Below, one piece after another: positions 1-6,316 of a DNA stretch of 9,080 nt. The notes beneath the pieces are model-generated. The model saw nothing but the letters and a program-made list of their open reading frames with translations, did no database searches and was not told where the DNA came from. Positions within the stretch are counted from its first letter, which is position 1. Every line of letters starts with the position of its first letter. Origin of the DNA: Sphingobacterium sp. UBA6711 (GTDB taxonomy: Bacteria; Bacteroidota; Bacteroidia; Sphingobacteriales; Sphingobacteriaceae); assembly GCA_002454415.1 (NCBI GenBank), contig DKIT01000174.1, forward strand, positions 32,969 to 42,048. The letters run 5' to 3'. The position numbers were made by a program, and so were the translations under genes.

Positions 1-192
1 GATCGCGGCAAAGCGGTAGCCACCATGTATATCTCGCTTGAGGCGGGAATAGGTCTTGGTGCCTTACTTGCTGGATTATATTATAGTGACGTTATCCTCC
101 GGATTCCAGTCATTATGTATGCTAATGCTACGGTATTGCTGCTTGCGCTTGGCTATATGTTAAGCTGGCAACGAAGGCACAAAGCCTACTAG
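1..192 (+). CDS. MFS-type transporter, C-terminal end (partial)
   Basis: The frame is open from base 1 to the TAG at 190-192 and gives the last 63 residues of a protein that starts outside the window. The piece begins DRGKAVATMYISLEAGIGLG, which matches the late-transmembrane region of major facilitator superfamily drug/sugar transporters (RG-A-A followed by a Gly-rich helix). Two hydrophobic stretches are visible, about residues 10-28 and 37-56, separated by a short polar loop (YYSDVILR), and the protein ends in a basic tail (WQRRHKAY), as expected for a cytoplasmic C-terminus. The substrate cannot be told from this fragment. MFS membership is an inference from a short piece; that it is the end of a polytopic membrane protein is well supported. 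Confidence 0.7.
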   Translation, partial: DRGKAVATMYISLEAGIGLGALLAGLYYSDVILRIPVIMYANATVLLLALGYMLSWQRRHKAY

Positions 193-208
193 CCTTTCAT
201 TTTTTTTT
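173..208 (+). terminator. Weak candidate terminator of the MFS gene
   Basis: AAGGC (174-178) can pair with GCCTT (192-196) across the stop codon, and an unbroken run of nine T follows at 200-208. The stem is only 5 bp with a 13-base loop, so the T tract is the main support. Confidence 0.3.
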
Positions 209-331
209 CAAACTTATGCAAGGCAAAACGTCATTTCCGCTGTAAACAAGTTTCCCAATGGACACGTATAGATTAAATAAACGGCGAAGCAATTATGAGT
301 ACCACGAAGGGCAGATAAGTTCAATACGTAC

Positions 332-363
332 TTTATATGCTACGCAATTATATTGCATATAAA
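332..363. repeat. Inverted repeat TTTATATGC-N14-GCATATAAA before the ABC operon
   Basis: Perfect 9-bp arms at 332-340 and 355-363 enclose a 14-base spacer. A second, nested inverted repeat (GCAAT at 344-348, ATTGC at 352-356) shares its right arm, so only one hairpin or dyad can be used at a time. The right arm overlaps the TTG of the proposed promoter at 353-355, which is a typical place for an operator. No regulator gene lies next to it in this window, so the operator role is an inference. Confidence 0.45.
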
Positions 364-383
364 ATGTAATTTATCTAAGTTTG
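353..383 (+). promoter_or_regulatory. Bacteroidota-type promoter for the ABC operon
   Basis: TTG at 353-355 is followed after 20 bases by TAAGTTTG at 376-383, an exact fit to the Bacteroidota TAnnTTTG -7 element with normal spacing. Transcription would begin about 5-8 bases after this box, that is at about 388-391, on or next to the ATG of the permease gene at 391. This suggests a leaderless or nearly leaderless message. Confidence 0.5.
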
Positions 384-390
384 GTTTATC

Positions 391-1305
391 ATGGTAAGCA
401 ATTATTTAAAGCTCCAATACAGATTACTAGGTCGTCATATCAAGGCTACAGGACTACCTGTTCCGATCGCATCTCTCCTGTTGTTTGGGTTATGCTACTT
501 GATGTATTACGCTTTGTTTCAATACCCTATTTTTGGCTGTTATGCGGTGATACTCGGTAATTTTCAACTGCTTTTTCTACTCACTGAAAAAAATAGGAAT
601 GATTTTCTCAAAAACACATTCAGCAGAAGAGATTTTCACAAAATCAGACTCTGGGAAAATGGCTTGGTCGTTATCCCTTCGTTTGTCATTCTTCTCCTTC
701 ATGGTCATTGGCTATATGCGCTGTTTTTGACTTTATTAGCTGTTGTTTTCGCATTTTTGACATTTAAGGCTTTTGGTAAATCCATTCCGACACCATTCGC
801 AAAAAAACCTTTTGAATTTATTATCGGATTCCGTCGAAGTTACCTTCTTTTACTCGTTTTATATGTATTGGCCGGAATCGGTTTTTATGCTGCCAATTCC
901 AACCTTGTTTTATTTTGCGTCGTTTGCATTGCGCTCACCTGCGTTTTCTATTATCAATTACCGGAGCCTATTTTCTACCTCTGGAATAACCATCATACAC
1001 CAACAGCCTTTCTGATGCGAAAATTTAAAAGAGGAATTTTACAGTGCCTGCTCTTGGTATTGCCTCTTCTTTTTCTGTATGCTGTAATCTTTCCATCGGA
1101 TTTATTTAACGCCTGTATCGTATTAGGAGGAATATTACTTTTACTTCCTTTTGCAATCACATTAAAATATGTCGCTTACCCAAGGGAAATCAATTTCCCT
1201 GAAGTCTTTGCTTTGGCACTGTGTTTTAGCTTTTATCCGTTGATATTTGCGCTATTGCCCTTTTATTATATGAAAGCCATCAACAACCTTAAAAATCATT
1301 TATGA
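391..1305 (+). CDS. ABC exporter membrane (permease) subunit
   Basis: A 304-residue, very hydrophobic protein with about eight or nine membrane segments (roughly residues 23-44, 46-66, 92-128 as a possible pair, 150-167, 169-190, 216-236, 240-262, 275-295). It has a basic N-terminal stretch (LKLQYRLLGRHIK) and a basic loop (MRKFKRG, near 210). No enzyme motif is visible. Its identity rests on context: its stop overlaps the start of an ABC ATPase by four bases (ATGA), the usual arrangement for translationally coupled exporter subunits. In many Bacteroidota exporters of this kind the permease is a poorly conserved protein of this size. The ATG at 391 is chosen because the next Met is 37 residues in, after the first hydrophobic segment has begun, and because the conserved-looking basic start would otherwise be lost. 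Substrate unknown; a peptide, lipid or drug is possible. Confidence 0.75.
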   Translation: MVSNYLKLQYRLLGRHIKATGLPVPIASLLLFGLCYLMYYALFQYPIFGCYAVILGNFQLLFLLTEKNRNDFLKNTFSRRDFHKIRLWENGLVVIPSFVILLLHGHWLYALFLTLLAVVFAFLTFKAFGKSIPTPFAKKPFEFIIGFRRSYLLLLVLYVLAGIGFYAANSNLVLFCVVCIALTCVFYYQLPEPIFYLWNNHHTPTAFLMRKFKRGILQCLLLVLPLLFLYAVIFPSDLFNACIVLGGILLLLPFAITLKYVAYPREINFPEVFALALCFSFYPLIFALLPFYYMKAINNLKNHL

Positions 1306-1979
1306 TCGAGCTCACCAAACTCAGTAAGTCCTTTGGACAGCATCAGGTACTCCAGGGGATCTCTTATACATTCAGCGGTGGAAAGGTCTACGGCATTGTT
1401 GGCGAGAATGGCGCAGGAAAAACCACCCTATTTCGTTGTATTGCTGGACTAGAAACTGCCTCGGGAAGTATAAAATCTACGCTGCAACCGTTAAAGAATA
1501 ATTTAGGCTACCTGACCTCGGATCCTTATTTCCTTTCGAAACTGACAGGCGAAGAGTATATTTATCTGCTGACAGATGCGCGTGGTAAACAGATCAAAAA
1601 CCTCAGTGAAAGAAATATTTTCGAGCTGCCGCTAAAGGAATATGCAAGCGCCTATTCCACGGGAATGAAAAAAAAACTGGCCCTGACAGCTACTTTACTT
1701 CAGGACAATCATTATTATATCCTTGACGAACCTTTTAATGGCATCGATCTACAAAGCAGCATTATTCTTACGGAGATTATTCTTCGCTTAAAAGCAATGG
1801 GTAAAACGATCCTGATTTCGTCCCATATCTTTTCCACGCTAAAAGATACCTGCGATGAAATCTTGGTACTCGAAGCTGGCAGAATCAGTAAATCTGTAAA
1901 AAAAGAGGAGTTCGGAGATTTTGAGGAGGAAATGAAAGAAAAGATCTTAAAAAAAGATATCGACAAATTGTGGCTTTAG
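1302..1979 (+). CDS. ABC transporter ATP-binding subunit
   Basis: A 225-residue cytoplasmic ATPase that would power export through the membrane protein encoded just upstream. Walker A is GENGAGKT (residues 34-41), the signature loop is YSTGMKKKL (118-126), Walker B is YYILDEPF (138-145) with catalytic Glu143, the D-loop is NGID (146-149) and the switch His is His175 in ISSHIF. The signature has the STGM form common in single-domain exporter ATPases rather than LSGGQ. Two oddities: the Q-loop reads LGYLTSDPYF (68-77), with Thr-Ser where a Gln is usually found, and the three signature lysines are encoded by an uninterrupted A9 tract (1668-1676). Length is typical for a single ATPase domain with a short C-terminal extension, here rich in Lys and Glu. 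It shares a 4-bp overlap with the permease; the acetyltransferase gene follows 27 bases later. Confidence 0.93.
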   Translation: MIELTKLSKSFGQHQVLQGISYTFSGGKVYGIVGENGAGKTTLFRCIAGLETASGSIKSTLQPLKNNLGYLTSDPYFLSKLTGEEYIYLLTDARGKQIKNLSERNIFELPLKEYASAYSTGMKKKLALTATLLQDNHYYILDEPFNGIDLQSSIILTEIILRLKAMGKTILISSHIFSTLKDTCDEILVLEAGRISKSVKKEEFGDFEEEMKEKILKKDIDKLWL

Positions 1980-2006
1980 CATGTGGTCACAGCTCAGATA
2001 AATAAT

Positions 2007-2549
2007 ATGGAAAAACACCTACCAACACTGGAAACTGAACGTTTAATTATCCGTCCCATACAGATGGATGATGCGGCTTATTTTTTCGCAATGGATTCAC
2101 AGCCGGAGGTTCATACGTTTTTGAATAACGAACCTGTTCAATCCCTTGATGAAATGAAAAAAGCCATCGCCCATATTCAGCAACAATATGAAAAATACGG
2201 TATAGGTCGTCTAGGGGTGATTGAGAAGTCAAGCAATCAATGGATCGGCTGGACGGGATTTAAATATATTGACGAATTGGAGAACGGACGTATTGGATTT
2301 TTAGATCTTGGTTATCGTTTCAGACTAGAATCCTGGGGCAAAGGCTAAGCGACAGAAGCTGCATTTGCCTGCATGCAATATTATCGAGAAGAGCTGGCCC
2401 ATTTTGAAGTACACGCCATCACACATACGGGAAATACGGGATCAAGACATGTCTTGGAAAAAGTAGGATTTCAGGTTACTGAAGAGTTTTATTTCGATCG
2501 ATGGAATATTCCCTGTTACTGGTATGATTTGGCTATTGACCAAACTTAA
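2007..2549 (+). pseudogene. GNAT N-acetyltransferase (RimJ/RimL type) interrupted by an in-frame stop
   Basis: Reading one frame from ATG 2007 to TAA 2547-2549 gives 180 positions, the usual size of a RimJ/RimL-like GNAT enzyme, which transfers an acetyl group from acetyl-CoA to an amine. The start has the family hallmark TLETERLIIRPI; later come IGWTGFKYI and the motif-A region WGKG*ATEAA. The asterisk is a TAA at 2346-2348 (codon 114) exactly where the family normally has Tyr (GKGYATEAA), so one base change from TAT or TAC explains it. The frame then continues intact with family-like sequence (HAITHTGNTGSRHVLEKVGF) to its natural stop. The truncated product of about 113 residues would lack most of the acetyl-CoA site and should be inactive. 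An alternative GTG start at 1983 adds eight residues, but the ATG places the conserved TERLIIRP at its usual distance. The gene follows the ABC ATPase by 27 bases and is probably in the same transcript. Confidence 0.88.
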
Positions 2550-2584
2550 AACTAATTATATTAGTTTTAAAAACTAATTTTTTT
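2546..2584 (+). terminator. AT-rich hairpin cluster with T tract after the ABC/GNAT unit
   Basis: TTAAAACTAAT (2546-2556) and ATTAGTTTTAA (2560-2570) form perfect 11-bp arms around a 3-base loop and include the GNAT stop codon. The right arm can instead pair with a third copy of the motif: ATTAGTTT (2560-2567) with AAACTAAT (2571-2578), loop TAA, directly followed by T2579-2584. The second hairpin plus T tract has the layout of an intrinsic terminator, though its stem has only two G-C pairs at most. It lies between the acetyltransferase and parC and would separate the two transcripts. Confidence 0.5.
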
Positions 2585-2601
2585 AACTTTTCATAGTTTC
2601 A

Positions 2602-2633
2602 CTGGGATAAAACAAAATGGTTTTGTATTTTTA
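2602..2633 (+). promoter_or_regulatory. Possible parC promoter (imperfect)
   Basis: TATTTTTA at 2626-2633 resembles TAnnTTTG with the last base changed. The region about 20 bases upstream holds only CTG (2602-2604) instead of TTG. It would start transcription near 2640, just at the inverted repeat 2637-2661. parC needs a promoter in this 150-base gap, but this exact site is uncertain. Confidence 0.25.
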
Positions 2634-2636
2634 CAC

Positions 2637-2661
2637 GTTCGAATAAAATAATATTTCGAAC
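2637..2661. repeat. Inverted repeat GTTCGAA-N11-TTCGAAC in the parC leader
   Basis: Perfect 7-bp arms at 2637-2643 and 2655-2661; allowing one bulged T, they extend to 9 bp (GTTCGAATA/TATTTCGAAC). The spacer is pure A/T. It lies 38-62 bases before the parC start, so it could be an operator or an mRNA hairpin. No partner regulator is known from the window. Confidence 0.4.
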
Positions 2662-2669
2662 ATTTCTGT

Positions 2670-2679
2670 ATTGTACAAT
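2670..2679. repeat. 10-bp palindrome ATTGTACAAT before parC
   Basis: A perfect palindrome 20-29 bases before the parC ATG, downstream of the larger inverted repeat. It is short enough to arise by chance in AT-rich DNA; a protein-binding site is only a possibility. Confidence 0.25.
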
Positions 2680-2698
2680 TTAATCTATTGCTGAGTAA

Positions 2699-5428
2699 AT
2701 GAGTGACGAAACGAACTTCCCAACGGAAGACAATCAAGAGGAATTAGGATCAGGAAAAACAGAGGGGGGAAGTCAGACGATACCTTTATCGGGACTTTAC
2801 GAAAACTGGTTTTTGGATTATGCATCCTATGTGATCTTGGACAGAGCCGTACCGCATATCAATGACGGCTTGAAACCCGTACAACGTCGTATCCTCCATT
2901 CCTTAAAGGAAATGGATGATGGAAGATATAATAAAGCAGCCAATGTTATTGGTAATACGATGAAATATCACCCACATGGTGATGCTTCGATCGGCGACGC
3001 CATGGTGCAGCTAGGGCAAAAGGATCTCTTGATTGACTGTCAAGGTAACTGGGGCTTCCCAATTACGGGTGACTCTGCTGCTGCCCCACGGTACATCGAG
3101 GGAAGATTATCCAAATTTGCAAATGACGTTGTCTTCAACCCTGAAACGACGGAGTGGCAATTGAGTTACGATGGACGGAATCGCGAACCTGTTACTCTTC
3201 CGGTAAAATTTCCTTTGTTATTAGCTCAGGGAGCTGAAGGTATCGCTGTGGGTCTGGCAACCAAGATTATGCCGCACAATTTTATTGAGCTCATTGATGG
3301 ATCAATTCAGGTCTTAAATGGTGAACGCCCGAATATATTCCCGGACTTTCCTACGGGTGGTATGGCCGACGTTTCAAATTATAATGAGGGACAGCGCGGT
3401 GGGAAAATACGTGTTCGTGCAAAAATTGAGGAACGCGACAAAAAGACGCTCGCAATTACAGAAATCCCATTTGGAACAACGACTGGCGGTCTGATTGAAA
3501 GTGTGGTTACAGCCAACGATAAAGGAAAAATTAAGATCAAAAAAATCGAGGATAATACGGCAGGAAACGTTGAAATCATCGTGCATTTAGCACCTGGAAT
3601 ATCTCCTGATGTAACTATTGATGCCTTATATGCCTTTACCGCCTGTGAAGTTTCCATCTCGCCCAACACCTGTGTGATCAAGGAGGAAAAACCTCACTTT
3701 ATGAGTGTCAACGATATTCTCATTGAGAATACCGTAAACACCAAAAACTTATTGAAAAGAGAATTGGAGATTCGCTTAAACGATCTTCAAGAAAAGATAT
3801 TTTTCAGCACTTTATTAAAAATATTTATCCAGGAAGGGATGTACAAACATCCGGATTATGAAAATGCAGGTGACTTTGACACTGTCGTGCAGGTTCTCAA
3901 TCGCTTGTTTGAACCATTCTTCGATCAATTCTATCGCGAGATACGCCCGGAAGATTACAAAAAATTGATCGACAAGCCAATGAGCAGCATCACACGTTTC
4001 GACGTTAAAAAAGCGGACGAAATGATGAAAACGCTCGAAAATGAGATCAAGGAAGTTAAACGTCATTTACGCCAATTAACGGAATACGCCATTGCATGGT
4101 TTGAAAAACTCCGTGAAAAATACAGTAAAGACCGTGAACGTAAAACTGAATTGCGCATATTCGACAAAGTAGAAGCTACGCAGGTGGCCTTGGCAAATGC
4201 CAAACTATATGTTAATCGCGAAGAGGGATTCATTGGTTCGGGAATGAAAAAAGATGAATTTGTCTGTGACTGTTCAGATATAGACGATATTATTGCCTTC
4301 CGCGAGGATGGTAAATATGTTGTCAGTAAAATCCAAGATAAAGTCTTTGTCGGAAAAGGTATCATTCATGTCGCTGTTTTCAAAAAAGGTGATGAACGTA
4401 CCATCTATAATGCCATCTATAAAGAAGGAGAAACGGGTACGAGCTACATCAAACGTTTCTCTGTCGTAGGCGTTACACGCGATAAAGAATATGATGTGTC
4501 CAAAGGATCAAAAGGATCGAAAATTCTTTATTTCACAGCCAATCCAAACGGTGAGGCGGAGGTTGTCAATATACAGCTGAAACCACACACAAAATTGCGT
4601 AAGTTGAATTTTGACATGGACTTTGCCGAGATTGCAATCAAGGGCCGTGCTTCACAAGGAAATATTGTATCAAAATATCCCGTCAAAAAAATCAGCTTTA
4701 AAAGTTCGGGGGTTTCGACTTTAGCTGGACGAAAAATATGGTATGATACGGTCATGAAACGTTTGAATGCTGATGAACGCGGCCAGTACCTTGGCGAGTT
4801 TGATGGTGATGACAAAATATTGGTCGTTCTTTCAGACGGCACCTATGAAAAATCAAACTTTGATTTAAGCAACCACTTTGATGAGAAAATGATCCGGATA
4901 GAAAAATACTACCCGGACCATGTTTATACAGTCGTGCATCAAGATGGGAAAAGCGGAACGTACTTTGTCAAACGCTTTAAATTTGACGATCAGCCTATTG
5001 GAAAGCGTATTTCCTTTATCAATGAAGATGCAGGTTCCAAATTGATCTTGATGAGCAATGCGGCTGAGCCTCTGGTGAAACTGGATATCTTAAAGGGTAA
5101 GTCTCAGACAGAGGAAACTCTTGATCAGCCTTTGACTGAAATTATTGATGTAAAAGGAATAAAAGCACAAGGAAACCGCCTGTCTTTCCATACCGTAAAA
5201 TCGGTTACGCTATTGACTGCGGATGAAGATTTAAGTCAAAAAGGGAAAGAAAAACCTTTGGAGGAAACTACTGATATCCCAGAAGCAAAGGTGGACAGTA
5301 CGGCACCTAATGCGGACAGCTCCCCGAAAGAAGCTGAGCCCACAGAGAAGAATGATGACATCAAACTGGAGATCACCAATCCGGATGACCTCCAGATTGA
5401 TGATAAAGGACAGATGGAGATGTTCTAA
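2699..5428 (+). CDS. parC: DNA topoisomerase IV subunit A
   Basis: Catalytic DNA-cleaving subunit of topoisomerase IV, which with ParE (not in this window) separates linked daughter chromosomes. The 909-residue protein shows the breakage-reunion core early: ILDRAVPHINDGLKPVQRRI (47-66), the helix-turn-helix segment KYHPHGDASIGDAMV (89-103) and the active site APRYIEGRLS (129-138) with catalytic Tyr132 beside Arg131. A charged helical region follows (about 360-480), then the beta-pinwheel C-terminal domain (about 500-840). The canonical GyrA box QRRGGKG is absent; only a degenerate VSKGSKGSK occurs near 600, supporting ParC over GyrA. The last 65 residues or so are acidic, Pro/Ser/Thr-rich and end in IDDKGQMEMF, a likely disordered tail. 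The start is fixed by a TAA in the same frame at 2696-2698, immediately before the ATG. At the position equal to E. coli GyrA Ser83, a quinolone contact, this protein has Ala96; the acidic partner (Asp100) is kept. Confidence 0.95.
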   Translation: MSDETNFPTEDNQEELGSGKTEGGSQTIPLSGLYENWFLDYASYVILDRAVPHINDGLKPVQRRILHSLKEMDDGRYNKAANVIGNTMKYHPHGDASIGDAMVQLGQKDLLIDCQGNWGFPITGDSAAAPRYIEGRLSKFANDVVFNPETTEWQLSYDGRNREPVTLPVKFPLLLAQGAEGIAVGLATKIMPHNFIELIDGSIQVLNGERPNIFPDFPTGGMADVSNYNEGQRGGKIRVRAKIEERDKKTLAITEIPFGTTTGGLIESVVTANDKGKIKIKKIEDNTAGNVEIIVHLAPGISPDVTIDALYAFTACEVSISPNTCVIKEEKPHFMSVNDILIENTVNTKNLLKRELEIRLNDLQEKIFFSTLLKIFIQEGMYKHPDYENAGDFDTVVQVLNRLFEPFFDQFYREIRPEDYKKLIDKPMSSITRFDVKKADEMMKTLENEIKEVKRHLRQLTEYAIAWFEKLREKYSKDRERKTELRIFDKVEATQVALANAKLYVNREEGFIGSGMKKDEFVCDCSDIDDIIAFREDGKYVVSKIQDKVFVGKGIIHVAVFKKGDERTIYNAIYKEGETGTSYIKRFSVVGVTRDKEYDVSKGSKGSKILYFTANPNGEAEVVNIQLKPHTKLRKLNFDMDFAEIAIKGRASQGNIVSKYPVKKISFKSSGVSTLAGRKIWYDTVMKRLNADERGQYLGEFDGDDKILVVLSDGTYEKSNFDLSNHFDEKMIRIEKYYPDHVYTVVHQDGKSGTYFVKRFKFDDQPIGKRISFINEDAGSKLILMSNAAEPLVKLDILKGKSQTEETLDQPLTEIIDVKGIKAQGNRLSFHTVKSVTLLTADEDLSQKGKEKPLEETTDIPEAKVDSTAPNADSSPKEAEPTEKNDDIKLEITNPDDLQIDDKGQMEMF

Positions 5429-5445
5429 GTCATATTTCAACGCAT

Positions 5446-5478
5446 AAAAAAGGCTCGAATAAATATTCGAGCCTTTTT
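5446..5478. terminator. Strong bidirectional terminator between parC and msrA
   Basis: GGCTCGAATA (5452-5461) and TATTCGAGCC (5464-5473) form perfect 10-bp arms around AA; in RNA the loop is likely six bases. Six A precede the stem (5446-5451) and five T follow (5474-5478), so it has terminator form on both strands. It sits 18 bases after the parC stop. Read from the right it is about 130 bases past the msrA stop and could end that convergent transcript too. Confidence 0.9.
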
Positions 5479-5561
5479 CGTGTTTTATTCTGAGGCTCCA
5501 TTCTTACAGACGCTTAATCATCTTCGTGAAGGCTCATTTTACGTTGTTTTTCTCCAACAGC

Positions 5562-5578
5562 GAAGCAGTTCATGCTTC
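5562..5578. repeat. Small hairpin GAAGCA-N5-TGCTTC between parC and msrA
   Basis: A perfect 6-bp stem with the 5-base loop GTTCA. No T tract follows on either strand, so it is not a convincing terminator. It lies in the otherwise gene-free stretch after the msrA stop. Confidence 0.25.
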
Positions 5579-5604
5579 ACGTGATAACTTTAACAAAGGT
5601 CCTT

Positions 5605-6120
5605 CTAACATTTAAATTCTTTTAAGAATTTTTGAAGCTTCGGTGCTATAACAACAGAACAAAACGGATTTTCGGGATGATCATTAAAATAATTATGGTG
5701 ATAGTCCTCGGCTAACCAAAATGTGGCGGCTGGTTCAACTGCCGTGACAATAGGATCTTCATAAACGTCCTCATTTTCCAATTCGTCAATAAAATTCTTC
5801 GCCAGAATCTCTTGCTCCTCATTATGATAAAATACAACTGACCGATATTGTGTTCCTACATCATTTCCTTGACGGTTTAATGTCGTGGGATTATGTGTCT
5901 TGAAGAAAATTTTCAACAAATCTTCGTAATTCACCAATTCGTCATCATATTCCAATTCGACGACTTCAACATGATCTGTTGTACCCGTACATACTTGCTC
6001 GTAGGTCGGTTTATCGATATGTCCACCCATATAACCAGGTAATACTGATGTTACGCCTTCTGTATTCTGGAAAATAACTTCTGTACACCAGAAACATCCT
6101 CCTCCAAATGTTGCTTTCAT
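5605..6120 (-). CDS. msrA: Peptide-methionine (S)-S-oxide reductase
   Basis: Reduces the S form of methionine sulfoxide, free or in proteins, back to methionine in the cytoplasm, drawing electrons from thioredoxin. The 171-residue length is normal for a single-domain MsrA without signal peptide. The N-terminal catalytic motif is FGGGCFWCTE (5-14), with nucleophile Cys9 and Glu14 as the usual substrate-binding acid. GYMGGH (29-34) follows, then HVEVVELEYD (50-59) and the family signature LNRQGNDVGTQYRS (81-94). AEDYHHNYF (137-145) and ENPFC (150-154) form the C-terminal region; Cys154 and the last residue, Cys171, are candidates for resolving cysteines. The family usually has YHQNY where this has YHHNY, a mild change. 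No MsrB domain is fused and no msrB lies beside it here. It points towards parC and shares the bidirectional terminator. Confidence 0.96.
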   Translation of the reverse strand: MKATFGGGCFWCTEVIFQNTEGVTSVLPGYMGGHIDKPTYEQVCTGTTDHVEVVELEYDDELVNYEDLLKIFFKTHNPTTLNRQGNDVGTQYRSVVFYHNEEQEILAKNFIDELENEDVYEDPIVTAVEPAATFWLAEDYHHNYFNDHPENPFCSVVIAPKLQKFLKEFKC

Positions 6121-6161
6121 ATTTTTGTATTCTTGCGTATGTTAACTTTATTTTTACCAAC

Positions 6162-6185
6162 ATCTGCTGCAATATAGCAACAGAT
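6162..6185 (-). promoter_or_regulatory. Stem-loop in the msrA leader
   Basis: On the minus strand ATCTGTTGC, then the loop TATATT, then GCAGCAGAT. The 9-bp stem pairs throughout with one G-U wobble. It starts about 40 bases before the msrA ATG and would lie inside the 5' leader if transcription starts from the TATCTTTG box just upstream. It could affect message stability or translation; no known riboswitch class is recognised. Confidence 0.4.
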
Positions 6186-6201
6186 CCTAATCATGTTTAG
6201 G

Positions 6202-6209
6202 CAAAGATA
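6202..6209 (-). promoter_or_regulatory. Candidate -7 element of the msrA promoter
   Basis: Read on the minus strand this is TATCTTTG, an exact match to TAnnTTTG. No TTG stands at the expected 19-21 bases upstream (the nearest is 12 bases away), so the -33 half is missing or weak. It predicts a leader of about 75 bases before msrA. Confidence 0.4.
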
Positions 6210-6251
6210 ATTATTAAAGAGCAATGGCATGCCTTATTATCATCGCGGAAA

Positions 6252-6282
6252 TCCCAGGTTTACGCTCTACTTAATTCTGGGA
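6252..6282. repeat. Inverted repeat TCCCAG-N19-CTGGGA between msrA and the asparaginase
   Basis: Arms at 6252-6257 and 6277-6282. It lies 35-65 bases past the asparaginase stop on the minus strand, where a terminator is expected, but no T tract follows. Its function is unknown and it may be chance. Confidence 0.2.
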
Positions 6283-6316
6283 ATGAAGGCCAGGCTGCAC
6301 ACTCCTATTTTTAATT

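Noticed and set aside
1983..2006. GTG start adding eight residues to the acetyltransferase
   Set aside because: ATG 2007 gives the usual short distance to the TERLIIRP motif; the extra residues (VTAQINN) look non-coding.
3374..4842. Several open frames of 70-104 codons antisense to parC
   Set aside because: They are shadows of a long, strongly coding gene with active-site motifs in the plus frame.
5514..5573. Minus-strand 19-codon frame MNCFAVGEKQRKMSLHEDD after msrA
   Set aside because: It looks slightly protein-like and a shift upstream would lengthen it to about 32 residues, but there is no ribosome-binding site and I recognise no family; it could be a gene remnant or chance.
6226..6233. 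8-bp palindrome GGCATGCC between msrA and the asparaginase
   Set aside because: Short, does not extend symmetrically, and is expected by chance in a 9-kb window.
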